Shown here: positions 1-8,768 of the stretch, piece after piece
Numbering within the stretch: position 1 is the stretch's first letter
How the letters are laid out: each line of letters starts with the position of its first letter
From: Bradyrhizobium sp. WSM3983
GTDB lineage: Bacteria; Pseudomonadota; Alphaproteobacteria; Rhizobiales; Xanthobacteraceae
Direction: 5' to 3'
Length of the DNA stretch: 64,000 nt
NCBI RefSeq assembly: GCF_000473045.1
Contig: NZ_AXAY01000026.1
Location: forward strand, 83,441 to 147,440
Position numbers and translations under genes: made by a program
Notes under the pieces: generated by a model
What the model was told of the DNA's origin: nothing
Seen by the model: the letters and a program-made list of their open reading frames with translations, nothing else
Database searches by the model: none

Positions 1-843
1 GCCGAGCGCGATCAGGATCGCTATCATCGGCGGGAATGCCGCCACCACCATGAACGAGATCTTGCGGAAGAAGATGATGGCGATGACGCAGCCGGCGAGA
101 ATGCCGAGGATGTTGTAGGTGAGTCCGTCGCGCTCGACCGCGTTGCGAATCTCGAGCTGCATCACCGGCACGCCGGAAAGCTGCACACTCAGCCCGGTAT
201 CACCGAGATCCTCCTTCATCAGCGCGCGGATGTCGCCGACGGTCTTGGTGAGCTTGTTGGAGGCTACCACCTCCGGATCGAGCGACAGCACGATCAGCGC
301 GAGCGTGCCGTCCTCCGACAAGAGCTTGCCGCGGATGATCTCGTTGTTTTTGACGGTCTCGATGAACTGGTCATAGGCCGCGCCCTCGGGCAGCTCGGCC
401 GGGAACAACGCGGCCGGCAGCTTGCCCGGCGCCGGCGCCTGGCGCGCGGAGAATAGCGAGACCAAACCGCGGGTGCCTTCGACCAGCTGCATATCAGTGA
501 CGAAATCGCGCAGCTTCTCAAGATTGTTCCGCGCCAGGAGTTTCTGGCCTTCGACCACGACGAGAACGTCGAATTCCTCCGCCGGGAACTTCTTGGTCAC
601 CGCTTCATACTGGCGGAATTCCGGCGTGTTGGAGCGGAACAGCTGGGACAGCGAATCGTCGATCTTGATGCGATGGATGCCGAACACCGCGCCGACGATC
701 AGCGCGAGCAGTATGATGCAGGAGACGATCGGCGCGCGGACCGCAATCAGCCCGATGCGCTCCAGCCCGAAGGCGATGGAGGACGTAGGCCCCTGCTCGA
801 CCTTGTCGACATGAACCTCATTCTCGCGGTGCTTTTCGAGCAT
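1..843 (-). CDS. RND/MMPL-family exporter, N-terminal part (cut by window edge)
   Basis: The ATG is at 843 and the frame stays open for 281 codons to the window edge, so only the N-terminal third or so is present. It has a cytoplasmic lead of about 30 residues, a first membrane helix near residues 34-55, a long periplasmic loop (about 57-250), and then the start of a second helix cluster (LTYNILGILAGCVIAIIFF and following). This is the usual half-unit of RND/MMPL lipid exporters. GGAAC lies about 10 nt before the ATG as a possible ribosome site. It is the fourth minus-strand gene after eutB, hpnP and eutC, with a 205-bp gap that may hold its own promoter. Proteins of this family move hydrophobic molecules, including hopanoids (HpnN). 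A hopanoid role is an inference from position only, because the start does not look like HpnN as I remember it. Confidence 0.8.
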   Translation of the reverse strand, partial: MLEKHRENEVHVDKVEQGPTSSIAFGLERIGLIAVRAPIVSCIILLALIVGAVFGIHRIKIDDSLSQLFRSNTPEFRQYEAVTKKFPAEEFDVLVVVEGQKLLARNNLEKLRDFVTDMQLVEGTRGLVSLFSARQAPAPGKLPAALFPAELPEGAAYDQFIETVKNNEIIRGKLLSEDGTLALIVLSLDPEVVASNKLTKTVGDIRALMKEDLGDTGLSVQLSGVPVMQLEIRNAVERDGLTYNILGILAGCVIAIIFFRKISFMVVAAFPPMIAILIALG

Positions 844-1048
844 GCCTTGTCCAGTTCCTAAATCGGTTCGGTCAGCGAGCTTATTGCGCCCCGCGAACGG
901 CTTGAAAACGCCATACCAATGGGAGGCTTGCCCTTTGAAAATGCGCGGAAAATCGCCGGCAGCGGTTTAGCAGGTCAATCACCCTTCTCGCAAGCACGCC
1001 AAGGGTCTCCAAATCGATCAAGATGCGGCGATTTTGCCGGAATGCCTG

Positions 1049-1834
1049 TCATTCTGGCACAGCCGTGCCGATTCGACGCGGCGCGCGGTCGGCGCTCTCG
1101 TCCTTGAGCGTCACGCCGGTGGCCTCCCGCGCCAACCCCTCGCGGACCAGCCAGGCGATCTTGAGGGCCGCCTCGTCATAGCTCAACCCAGCCTTGTGAA
1201 TGTTCGACACGCAGTTTCGCTCGGCATCGGTCAGGCCGGGCTTCGGTGCGAAGGTCAGATAGGCACCGAGGCTATCGGGCGCCGACAGGCCCGGCCGCTC
1301 GCCGATCAGCATCAAAACCATGCGGGCGCCGAGAATGGCCCCGATCTCGTCGCCGAGCGCGACCCGCGCGCCTGAGGCGACGACGGCATGGCCGATCGCG
1401 ACAGCGTCGCCTTCGCCCAACAGCGGCAGCAGGCTATGCAGCAGCGCGACCGCATGGGCATGGACCGCGGCGGCCGACAATCCGTCGCCGATCACGATCG
1501 CAAGCTGGCACGGCGCGGTGGCCCCATCCGCCAGCGCCGCGGCGGAGCCGGCATCGAGCTGTCGTCCCAGATCCGGCCGGCGCAGGTAATCGCTGCGATC
1601 GGCAGCGCGGCTCGTGACCTCGGTGGCGCCAAGGCCGAGCGCCCTGAGCCCGGCAAGCAGACCCGGCGCATCGAAAGCGGAATGCACGGCATCGCGGGCG
1701 CGGGCATGCGCCAGCGTGAAATCGAGCAGCGGTTTTGTCGGCAGGCTCGCGCCGCTGCGCCCGAGCGCGACGCGCGCAGGTGTAAGCGACTTCAGGTCGA
1801 CGGTCGGGCGCGCCGGAACGGGCTTGTCGCTCAT
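1049..1834 (-). CDS. eutC: Ethanolamine ammonia-lyase small subunit
   Basis: The 261-residue product matches the length and pattern of EutC. Early landmarks are LTPARVALGRSGASLPTK and TLAHARARDAVHS; later ones are QLAIVIGDGLSA and VSNIHKAGLSYDEAA. EutC pairs with EutB to form the adenosylcobalamin-dependent enzyme that splits ethanolamine into acetaldehyde and ammonia in the cytoplasm. The start overlaps the stop of the radical SAM gene as ATGA (1831-1834), so the two are probably translationally coupled. The odd point is that eutB is not the adjacent gene: hpnP lies between them. No microcompartment shell genes or other eut genes are nearby, so this is the simple, non-compartment form of the enzyme. 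Confidence 0.93.
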   Translation of the reverse strand: MSDKPVPARPTVDLKSLTPARVALGRSGASLPTKPLLDFTLAHARARDAVHSAFDAPGLLAGLRALGLGATEVTSRAADRSDYLRRPDLGRQLDAGSAAALADGATAPCQLAIVIGDGLSAAAVHAHAVALLHSLLPLLGEGDAVAIGHAVVASGARVALGDEIGAILGARMVLMLIGERPGLSAPDSLGAYLTFAPKPGLTDAERNCVSNIHKAGLSYDEAALKIAWLVREGLAREATGVTLKDESADRAPRRIGTAVPE

Positions 1835-3417
1835 TCGGCGGGAACGGACGCTTCGCGCAGCCGGATCGAATAATTCGATGCGTTCTGCTGGCCGGTTGAA
1901 GCCGCGCGCGCGAAGGTGATGAGATGATGCGCGATCATGGTGCAGCCGATCAGGCCCTCCATGTCACCGCAGCGAATCCGCCCCAGCGCGAATTTCCAGA
2001 AGACGCGCCTGTAGTCGCCGAGCACGCCGACCTTCCAGAAGATATTGCGCATCATGATCAAGCCGCGCCGGATGTTGGGCCAGGTCTTCATCTCGTCCGG
2101 CACCGGCATCTTGAGACGATGCGGATAAACGTGGTCGCATTGATACTGGAAGCGCGCATAGACCTTCTCGGGCTCGTAAGCCACGCCCATCGCGTGCTTC
2201 CAGGATGCGACGACCTCGTCATAAGGCAGCAGGAAGTCGACGTTGGAATCGCGGCCGTCGTCATGGACCAGGCGCCCGTCGCGCTCAAGCCGGTCCCAAA
2301 GCGGCGTCTTCGGCAGCGCCTGAAGCAAGTTGATGGTGAGAAGCGGGATCTGGGATTCCTCGATGAAGGCCAGCAACGCATCGGATGTATTCGGCTTGTC
2401 GGTGTCGAGTCCCATGATGATGCCGGAGACGACCTCCATGCCGTAGGAGTTGATGGTGCGCACGCCCTCGAGGATCGGGACCATCATGTTGTGGTCCTTG
2501 TGCATCGCGTGCAGTGCGTCGGGATCGGGGGTCTCGATGCCGCAGAAGATGGTGTGGAACATGGCCTCACGCATCTTCTCGAGGATTTCGGGGCGCTTGG
2601 CGATATTGAGCGTCGCCTCGCAGGCGAGCCGCATCACATAGCCGGTCCTCTTCTGCCACTCGATCAGATGCGGCAGCAGATCCATCGCCGCCTTGCGGTT
2701 ACCGATGAAATTGTCGTCGACGAAATAGACCGTGTCGGTCATGCCGCATTCGCGCAGGCGATCGAGCTCGGCGATGATCTGCTCCGGCGACTTGATGCGC
2801 GGGTTGCGGCCGTAGAGGCCGGGGATGTCGCAGAATTCGCACTGATAGGGACAGCCGCTGGAATACTGGATGCTGCCGAGGAAATACCGCTTCACATCGG
2901 CGAGCTCATAGGCCGGGATCGGAAACTCCGTCATCGGCACGCGGTCCTTGGTGGTCAGCACCACCTGCCGTTCGGGGCGAGACGTGTCCCGCGACAGGAT
3001 TTCGAGCAGCTGGTTGGTAGCGTCGCCGAGCTCACCGACATGGAGATAGTCGAACGACGGGTAATAGTCCGGGCAGGCACTGACCGAGGGGCCGCCGAGC
3101 GCCACCGGCAGGTCGAATTCATGGGCGCGGCGGCAGATGTCGTTCATCTGCTGGCGCTGGATGTGCATGCCGCTGACGAAGACGGCCTCCGCCCATTCGA
3201 ACTCTTCCTTCGTCGTGCGGCGAAGATTTTCGTCGACGAATTTGACCTGCCATTCCCTGGGCAGATAGGCCGCGAGCAACAGCAGGCCCTGCGGCGGCAT
3301 GAAGGCGCGGACGCCGTCGGTCAGCGGATAGGAATACTCGAACGTCCCGAACGACGAGGTGTAACGCGGAAACACGCACAGGATCCGCCGCGACGTTCCG
3401 TTGCTTTCAGCGCGCAT
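1831..3417 (-). CDS. hpnP: B12-binding radical SAM protein, probable hopanoid C-2 methylase
   Basis: The product is 528 residues from ATG 3417. That start is preferred over a GTG 18 nt upstream because GGGGGAAG sits 4 nt before it. An N-terminal cobalamin-binding-like domain (RRILCVFPRYTSSFGTFEY, FMPPQGLLLLAAYLP, FVSGMHIQRQQMNDI) is followed by a radical SAM domain. The 4Fe-4S motif C-x3-C-x2-C is near residues 189-196 (SSGCPYQCEFCDIPG). The C-terminal part fits the DUF4070 region of this family. The pattern matches HpnP, which adds a methyl group at C-2 of hopanoids in Rhodopseudomonas and Bradyrhizobium. I recognise it from memory; a close paralogue with another substrate is the alternative. 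It lies between eutB and eutC and has a candidate EcfG promoter upstream. Confidence 0.8.
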   Translation of the reverse strand: MRAESNGTSRRILCVFPRYTSSFGTFEYSYPLTDGVRAFMPPQGLLLLAAYLPREWQVKFVDENLRRTTKEEFEWAEAVFVSGMHIQRQQMNDICRRAHEFDLPVALGGPSVSACPDYYPSFDYLHVGELGDATNQLLEILSRDTSRPERQVVLTTKDRVPMTEFPIPAYELADVKRYFLGSIQYSSGCPYQCEFCDIPGLYGRNPRIKSPEQIIAELDRLRECGMTDTVYFVDDNFIGNRKAAMDLLPHLIEWQKRTGYVMRLACEATLNIAKRPEILEKMREAMFHTIFCGIETPDPDALHAMHKDHNMMVPILEGVRTINSYGMEVVSGIIMGLDTDKPNTSDALLAFIEESQIPLLTINLLQALPKTPLWDRLERDGRLVHDDGRDSNVDFLLPYDEVVASWKHAMGVAYEPEKVYARFQYQCDHVYPHRLKMPVPDEMKTWPNIRRGLIMMRNIFWKVGVLGDYRRVFWKFALGRIRCGDMEGLIGCTMIAHHLITFARAASTGQQNASNYSIRLREASVPAE

Positions 3418-3472
3418 CGAACTTCCCCCAACCACGTGCTACGAACGGTACTGACGAGGTCTCCAGACACAT

Positions 3473-3497
3473 AACGTAACGCTGCGACCGGAATTCC
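3473..3497 (-). promoter_or_regulatory. Candidate EcfG-type (general stress sigma) promoter upstream of hpnP
   Basis: On the minus strand GGAAT (3497-3493) is followed after 16 nt by CGTT (3476-3473). This is one mismatch from the GGAAC-N16/17-CGTT pattern of alphaproteobacterial EcfG sigma factors. The -10 element lies 55 nt before the chosen hpnP ATG. hpnP of Rhodopseudomonas palustris is known to respond to EcfG, which makes the site plausible. The mismatch and the short motif length keep confidence moderate. Confidence 0.45.
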
Positions 3498-3588
3498 TCA
3501 ATATTGTGGCAGCGACCTAATTCGTGAGACGCGCCAATGGTTTCTCCGGTTCACGCCGGGAGCTGGGGTTTTTCGCGAAATTTTCACC

Positions 3589-4971
3589 TCACGCGATCAG
3601 CCGGGAGGCGAAATCGGGCAACAGGCCTGCGTCACCGGCAAGCCGGAAGTCGGCACCGGCAATTCCGCTCTGGACCAGCCAGTCGTCGAACTCGGGCGCG
3701 CGGGCCGTACCGAAGACGTCGCGGACATAAAGCGCATCGTGGAAGGAGGTGGACTGGTAGTTCAGCATGACGTCGTCGGCGCCGGGCACCCCCATGATGA
3801 AGGTGACGCCGGCGGCTGCGAGCAGCGTCAGCAGATTGTCCATGTCGTCCTGGTCCGCCTCGGCATGGTTGGTGTAGCAGATGTCGATCCCGAGTGGCAG
3901 TCCGAGCAGCTTGCCGCAGAAATGGTCCTCCAGCCCCGCCCGGATGATCTCCTTGCCGTCATAGAGATATTCCGGACCGATGAAGCCGACCACGCTGTTG
4001 ACCAGTAATGGCGAAAAGGCGCGGGCCACCGCATAGGCGCGCGCCTCGCAGGTCTGCTGGTCGACGCCGTGATGGGCGTTGGCCGACAGCGCCGAGCCCT
4101 GGCCGGTCTCGAAATACATCACGTTGTCGCCGACGGTGCCGCGCTTCTGCGACAGTCCGGCCTCGTGCGCCTCCTTCAGCAAAGCGAGATCGATGCCAAA
4201 ACTGCGGTTGGCAGCTTCGGTGCCGGCGACCGACTGGAAGACGAGGTCGACCGGCACGCCCTGCCCGATCAGCGCCAGCGTCGTGGTGACATGGGTCAGC
4301 ACGCAGCCCTGCGTCGGGATTTTCAGCCGCGCGATGATCTCGTCCAGCAGCCGCAGCAACTGCCCGATCACGGCCGGATCGTCGCTCGCCGGATTTATGC
4401 CGATGCAGGCATCGCCGGCCCCTAGCAGCAGACCGTCAAGGATCGAGGCGGTGATACCCCTGGCATCGTCGAAGGGATGGTTGGGTTGCAGCCGCGTGCT
4501 CATCCGGCCCTTCAGACCGATGGTGTTCCGGAAGGCGGTGGCGACCTCGCATCTCCGCGCCCCCAGGATCAGGTCCTGGTTGCGCATCAGTTTTGAGACC
4601 GCGGCCGCCATCTCCGGCGTGATGCCGGGCGCGAGGTTGCGCAAGGTCTCCGCCTTAGCCGCATCCGACAGCAGCCAGTCGCGGAAGGCTCCGACGGTCA
4701 GCGAGGCCACCGGCGCGAACGCCTTGGCGTCATGGCTGTCGATGACGAGGCGGGTAACCTCGTCGGCCTCATAGGGGATGATGGCCTCGTTGAGAAATTG
4801 ACTGAGGGGGACGTCCGCAAGCGCCATCCGCGCGGCAATCATCTGCTCGGCGCTGCCCGCCGCAATGCCGGCCAGCCGATCGCCGGAGCGCGGCGGCGTC
4901 GCCTTGGCGAGGAGGTCGCGCAGGTCCGGGAAGGTGTAGGTCGTGGCGTCGATGGTATGGCGGTAGACCAA
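3589..4971 (-). CDS. eutB: Ethanolamine ammonia-lyase large subunit
   Basis: The 460-residue product has the typical EutB length and signatures (FPDLRDLLAKATPPRSGD, GITPEMAAAVSKLMRNQDL, LQPNHPFDDARGITASILDG, GINPASDDP, FETGQGSALSANAHHGVDQQ, CYTNHAEADQDDMDNL). It forms the catalytic TIM barrel that binds ethanolamine and adenosylcobalamin. The best start is TTG at 4971 (VYRHTIDATTY), with GGAGGGG a few bases upstream; no ATG lies close to the expected N-terminus. The gene ends 171 bp before the hpnP start, so hpnP may be read from eutB or from its own promoter in the gap. Its partner eutC is two genes downstream. Confidence 0.94.
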   Translation of the reverse strand: MVYRHTIDATTYTFPDLRDLLAKATPPRSGDRLAGIAAGSAEQMIAARMALADVPLSQFLNEAIIPYEADEVTRLVIDSHDAKAFAPVASLTVGAFRDWLLSDAAKAETLRNLAPGITPEMAAAVSKLMRNQDLILGARRCEVATAFRNTIGLKGRMSTRLQPNHPFDDARGITASILDGLLLGAGDACIGINPASDDPAVIGQLLRLLDEIIARLKIPTQGCVLTHVTTTLALIGQGVPVDLVFQSVAGTEAANRSFGIDLALLKEAHEAGLSQKRGTVGDNVMYFETGQGSALSANAHHGVDQQTCEARAYAVARAFSPLLVNSVVGFIGPEYLYDGKEIIRAGLEDHFCGKLLGLPLGIDICYTNHAEADQDDMDNLLTLLAAAGVTFIMGVPGADDVMLNYQSTSFHDALYVRDVFGTARAPEFDDWLVQSGIAGADFRLAGDAGLLPDFASRLIA

Positions 4972-5287
4972 AGGCCCCTCCGGGGTTCGTCAGCCAGTGA
5001 CCGACTCCAGGGCGATCTTGAAGGCGGCGCTGACATCAGGGAAATACCCGCTCGGCAGTCTGTATGCACGCCGATGTTTGGGGCACTCCGGGCGATCCCC
5101 GAGGTCGACTTGCCGGGAACCGATAGGATTACGCCAGGTCACTGAGATAGCTCGCCTTTCCAGCGACCAAAGGCGCACACCCCTGACTTGCGCGTTAACA
5201 CTGCGTCCATCTTCATTCTGCATAATTTTGCATCATTTTTGTACGACCGCGCGCACCGGCCACTCCCGGCCATTCGGGCCCCACACC
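4972..5287. other. Divergent intergenic region between eutB and a chemoreceptor gene
   Basis: About 316 bp without a convincing gene, between divergently transcribed eutB and the chemoreceptor. Most of it is GC-rich. An AT-rich patch at about 5218-5245 holds the short direct repeat TGCATAATTTTGCATCA and is the likeliest promoter zone for the rightward gene. I cannot assign a specific regulator. Confidence 0.4.
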
Positions 5288-7027
5288 ATGACATCAGACC
5301 GATCTGGGAATGCCGCCAATCTGGCAGGCCGTTTCACGCTTGCGACCAAGCTCTATGCGATCTTTGCGCTATTCGCACTGCTCACCGCGGCGATCGCGAT
5401 GCTGTCCGACTACAACAGCCGCCGCAGCGCCGACCTGATCAGGGCGATCGAGACGGCGAATGCCGCCGCGCTGAACGTCGAGCGCGTCAACTCGCTGGTC
5501 TATGCCGTCGTGATGGAATCGCGCGGCGTCTACATGTCGACCGAACCGGCCGTCGTGAAGAAATACGGCGACGGCCTGCTCAAGTTCAACGAACAGATCC
5601 TGGGCGTCGTGAAGGGCTGGGAGAGCATCGTCAAGGCTGACGATTCCGAGCAGTTCGCAACCTTCAAGAAGCGCATCGAGCAGTTCGTCGACTTCCGCAA
5701 GGAGTTGGTGCGCCGCGGCGTCGAGATCAATGCAGCCGCGGGCCGCGAATGGGGCGACAACGACGCCAACCGCGCCGTGCGCTCGGCGCTAAACAAGGAT
5801 CTCGAGGCGCTCTCCAAGGTCTATGCCGGGCGTGCCAAGCAGATCGCGCAGGAGACTGAGACCAACCGCGTCCTATCGCTGGTGCTGACCTGCCTCGGCG
5901 GCGTGGCGCTGGCGCTGGTCGTGATCGGCATCATTATCATCGCCCGCTCGATCGCCAGGCCGCTCGCCGCGATCACCGCGACCATCAAGCAGGTCGCCGA
6001 CGGCACCGAGAACGTCGTGGTGCCGCACAGCGGCCGCGCGGACGAGATCGGGGCGCTGGCCCGCGCCATCGAGGTGTTCCAGGACGCGATGGGCCGCAAT
6101 CGGAACCTCGCCTCGCAGGTCTCGCAGGATTCCGCCGCACGCGAAGAGCGCGCGCGCCACATCGAGCAATCCGTCGAGGCGTTTCGCGAAGCCATTGGTG
6201 CGATCATGCGTGGGCTCAGCGACAACGCCGCGGTCATGCGCGAGACCGCGCAGACCATCACCCGCGTCACCGCGGATGCCAATAGCCGCGCCGGCACGGC
6301 GGCCAACGCCACCGAGCAGGCCTCGCACAACGTCACGGCGGTTGCGGGTGCGGCCGAGGAGCTGTCGGCGTCCGTGGAAGAGATCGGCCGCCAGGTGCGG
6401 CAGAGCGCGAGCGCGGTCGAGCAGACCGGCCAGCGCACCGAAAAATCCATCGCCGAGATCGAGAGCCTTGCCGCGGCCACGCAGCGCATCGACGGCGTGT
6501 TGACCCTCATTCAGACGATCGCCGAGCAGACCAATCTGCTCGCGCTCAACGCCACCATCGAGGCCGCGCGCGCCGGCGACGCCGGCCGCGGCTTTGCCGT
6601 CGTCGCCCACGAGGTCAAGGCGCTGGCGGGACAGACCGCGAAGGCGACCGCCGACATCAGCGAGAACGTCGCCATGATCCAGTCCTCCACCCGCAATGCG
6701 GTCGACGCCGTCCGCGAGATCGGCGGCGCGGTGCGCGAGATCAGCGAGGTCACCTCCGCGATTGCCGGCGCCGTCGGCCAGCAGGACCAAGCCACCCGCG
6801 AGATCTCCTCCAACGCGCAATCGGCCGCCCAAGGCAACGAGACCCTCGTCGCCAACATCACCTCGCTCCGCGACGCAATCGGCGAGACTGATACCGCCGC
6901 ATCCTCGGTGCTGACGGCAGCAAGCAGCCTGACCACGACGGCGGACACGCTGTCGCGCGAGGTCGAAAAATTCTTCCAGAACCTGCGCTCGGACGCGGCG
7001 GAGAGCCGCGTCGCCAAGGCGGGATGA
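5288..7027 (+). CDS. Methyl-accepting chemotaxis protein
   Basis: 579 residues from ATG 5288; longer readings of the same frame start in intergenic sequence. A first membrane helix lies near residues 20-40 and a helical periplasmic sensor domain at about 41-190. A second helix is near 194-216 (LSLVLTCLGGVALALVVIG), followed by a HAMP domain (ARPLAAITATIKQVADG). The cytoplasmic signalling domain has the conserved hairpin tip near residue 410 (IAEQTNLLALNATIEAARAG, then GFAVVAHEVKALA), which contacts CheA/CheW. It is an inner-membrane chemoreceptor. The ligand cannot be told from sequence, and no che genes are adjacent. The receptor stands alone next to the eut/hpn group in divergent orientation. 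Confidence 0.95.
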   Translation: MTSDRSGNAANLAGRFTLATKLYAIFALFALLTAAIAMLSDYNSRRSADLIRAIETANAAALNVERVNSLVYAVVMESRGVYMSTEPAVVKKYGDGLLKFNEQILGVVKGWESIVKADDSEQFATFKKRIEQFVDFRKELVRRGVEINAAAGREWGDNDANRAVRSALNKDLEALSKVYAGRAKQIAQETETNRVLSLVLTCLGGVALALVVIGIIIIARSIARPLAAITATIKQVADGTENVVVPHSGRADEIGALARAIEVFQDAMGRNRNLASQVSQDSAAREERARHIEQSVEAFREAIGAIMRGLSDNAAVMRETAQTITRVTADANSRAGTAANATEQASHNVTAVAGAAEELSASVEEIGRQVRQSASAVEQTGQRTEKSIAEIESLAAATQRIDGVLTLIQTIAEQTNLLALNATIEAARAGDAGRGFAVVAHEVKALAGQTAKATADISENVAMIQSSTRNAVDAVREIGGAVREISEVTSAIAGAVGQQDQATREISSNAQSAAQGNETLVANITSLRDAIGETDTAASSVLTAASSLTTTADTLSREVEKFFQNLRSDAAESRVAKAG

Positions 7028-7128
7028 TCGCGCACGTTCACTGCCCGCGAAGCCGGTGGTGGACTGCCTCACACAAAGATTCTCGAAAACAACCCCATGC
7101 ACAGTAGACGGGTGAGCCAAATCAATGG

Positions 7129-7215
7129 TTTGACCGCCGGCCCTGGTCACTTACGGATTTTACGAAATCCATTTGACGCGTCGGGCAAAACACTGTCATG
7201 ATGTCATCATGGCGG
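7129..7215. repeat. Copy of a dispersed intergenic sequence
   Basis: The stretch containing TTTACGAAATCCATTTGACG and GTCGGGCAAAACAC resembles a sequence I associate with many Bradyrhizobium intergenic regions. The related core TGTTTTGCCCGTCGGGCAAC occurs near 49115-49134. It has no coding content. Confidence 0.4.
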
Positions 7216-7281
7216 CGGTGCTTTTCCTCGAACCTCGCCTCACGTCTCCGGCAGGCAGTTCGTTGGTGAAAGCAAGACTTG

Positions 7282-7734
7282 ATGACCAAGACCGATCGCG
7301 TGCTGTTTCTCTGCACGGGCAACTACTATCGAAGCCGCTACGCCGAGGAGGTTTTCAACCATCAAGCCCGGCTCGAAGGGCTGGGTTGGCACGCCTTCTC
7401 GCGCGCCGTCGCCGAAAAGCTCTTTCCTGAAAACGTGGGGCCCATGTCGCCCTACACGCTGAATGCCTTGCAAGCGAAAGGCATCACGCCGGAAGGCGCT
7501 ACGCGCGATCCGGTGCTCTGCACCGTCGACGACTTGGCGGAGGCGGCGCTTGTGGTCGCGCTGAAGGACGCCGAACATCGCCCCATGATTGAGCGTCGCT
7601 TTGCCGACGTTGCCCATCGTGTCGAATATTGGAACGTGGACGATATCGAATTCCTCGATCCGCCAACGGCGCTGGGCAAGATCGATGAGCTGGTCGGGCA
7701 ACTGATCGGGAGCCTGCAAAGCCGCTCCCGATAG
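7282..7734 (+). CDS. Low-molecular-weight protein-tyrosine-phosphatase-like protein
   Basis: 150 residues from ATG 7282; a TTG directly before it is less likely. The P-loop CTGNYYRSR (about residues 11-19) gives the C-x5-R-S catalytic motif of LMW phosphatases. The general acid is expected in the C-terminal EFLDPPTA segment. The two tyrosines in the loop, in place of the usual x-C, are a trait of a subfamily not well characterised. No arsenic-resistance or exopolysaccharide tyrosine-kinase genes are nearby, so neither arsenate reduction nor capsule control is supported. The function beyond a phosphatase fold is open. Confidence 0.8.
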   Translation: MTKTDRVLFLCTGNYYRSRYAEEVFNHQARLEGLGWHAFSRAVAEKLFPENVGPMSPYTLNALQAKGITPEGATRDPVLCTVDDLAEAALVVALKDAEHRPMIERRFADVAHRVEYWNVDDIEFLDPPTALGKIDELVGQLIGSLQSRSR

Positions 7735-7749
7735 CGCCCTGCCCGGCCG

Positions 7750-8766
7750 TCACACCGTCAGCAGCGTCTTGATCGCGCGGCGCTGGTCCATCGCTTTGTA
7801 GCCTTCGGCGACTTGGTCGATCGGCAGCGTGAGATCGAACACCTTGCCCGGCTGGATCCGTCCGTTGAGCACCCGGTCCATCAGATCGGGCAGGAACCGC
7901 CGCACCGGAGCAGGACCGCCCAGCATGCGCCGCTGCCCGAAGAACAACGCCTGCCCATCGAAGGTCACGCCATGGGGAACGCCGACATAACCGATCGTGC
8001 CGCCAGGTCGCGCGCATTCAAGGGCCTGGGACATGGCTTCCTGCGTGCCGACGCATTCGAGCACCGAGTCGGCGCCGACGCCCCTGGTCAGTTCCTTGAC
8101 GCGTGCGATGCCTTCTGCGCCGCGCTCGACGACGATATCGGTGGCGCCAAACTCCCGGGCCAGATCCTGGCGTGTCTTGTGGCGGCTCATGGTGATGATG
8201 CGCTCGGCGCCCATCTCTTTCGCGGCAAGCACGCCCATCAAGCCGACCGCGCCGTCGCCGACCACCGTGACCACGGCGCCTTGCCTCACATTCGCAGCGT
8301 CCGCCGCGTACCAACCGGTGCCGAGCACGTCGGAGGTCGCAAGCAGATGCGGGATCAGATCCCGTCCCGGCATCTCCCTGGTCGCGACCAGCGTACCGTC
8401 GGCGAGAGCAACGCGCGCGTAAGGGGCCTGCGCGCCCGACATGAATTCACGCTGCTCACACGATGACTGGAAACCGAACTTGCAATGCGGGCAGGTGTTG
8501 TCCGAAAGGCAGAAGGAGCCGACGACGAACTGGCCGGGCTTGATGGTCCGCACCGCACTGCCGATTTCGACGACGACGCCGCAATATTCGTGGCCCATAT
8601 GCGCAGGCCCCTCCTTCGGCTGCAGCCCGCGATAGGGCCAGAGGTCGGAGCCGCAAATGCAGGTGGCCGACAGCTTGATGATCGCATCGGTCGGATGGAC
8701 GATTTTTGGGTCGTCGACCTGTTCGTAGCGGACATCGCCCGGGCCGTAGAGGACGGTTGCCTTCAT
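7750..8766 (-). CDS. Zinc-dependent alcohol dehydrogenase (MDR superfamily)
   Basis: 338 residues from ATG 8766; AAGGAG lies 7 nt upstream, and an ATG six bases earlier is an alternative. The N-terminal catalytic domain has zinc-ligand segments ATCICGSDLWPYRG and MGHEYCGVVVEIG. A structural zinc lobe is seen at DNTCPHCKFGFQSSC. The Rossmann domain follows with VTVVGDGAVGLMGVLAAKEMG. Such enzymes oxidise alcohols or reduce aldehydes with NAD(P)(H). It is the last gene of an apparent MFS-cupin-dehydrogenase operon divergent from a LysR gene, so its substrate is probably tied to the effector sensed by that regulator. The specific substrate is unknown. Confidence 0.9.
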   Translation of the reverse strand: MKATVLYGPGDVRYEQVDDPKIVHPTDAIIKLSATCICGSDLWPYRGLQPKEGPAHMGHEYCGVVVEIGSAVRTIKPGQFVVGSFCLSDNTCPHCKFGFQSSCEQREFMSGAQAPYARVALADGTLVATREMPGRDLIPHLLATSDVLGTGWYAADAANVRQGAVVTVVGDGAVGLMGVLAAKEMGAERIITMSRHKTRQDLAREFGATDIVVERGAEGIARVKELTRGVGADSVLECVGTQEAMSQALECARPGGTIGYVGVPHGVTFDGQALFFGQRRMLGGPAPVRRFLPDLMDRVLNGRIQPGKVFDLTLPIDQVAEGYKAMDQRRAIKTLLTV

Positions 8767-8768
8767 GG

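Noticed and set aside
1..843. Naming the exporter HpnN
   Set aside because: Only the N-terminal third is present and it does not match HpnN as I know it; position next to hpnP alone is not enough.
1924..3474. 516-codon open frame opposite the radical SAM gene
   Set aside because: Composition is that of a complementary-strand shadow (many His, Asp, Arg), and the radical SAM reading has clear motifs.
1049..4971. Ethanolamine-utilisation microcompartment locus
   Set aside because: No shell, EutA or aldehyde-processing genes are present; only the two lyase subunits occur.
7282..7734. Arsenate reductase
   Set aside because: The C-x5-R-S loop is shared with LMW phosphatases, but no ars genes are near and the loop has two tyrosines; a phosphatase-like call is safer.
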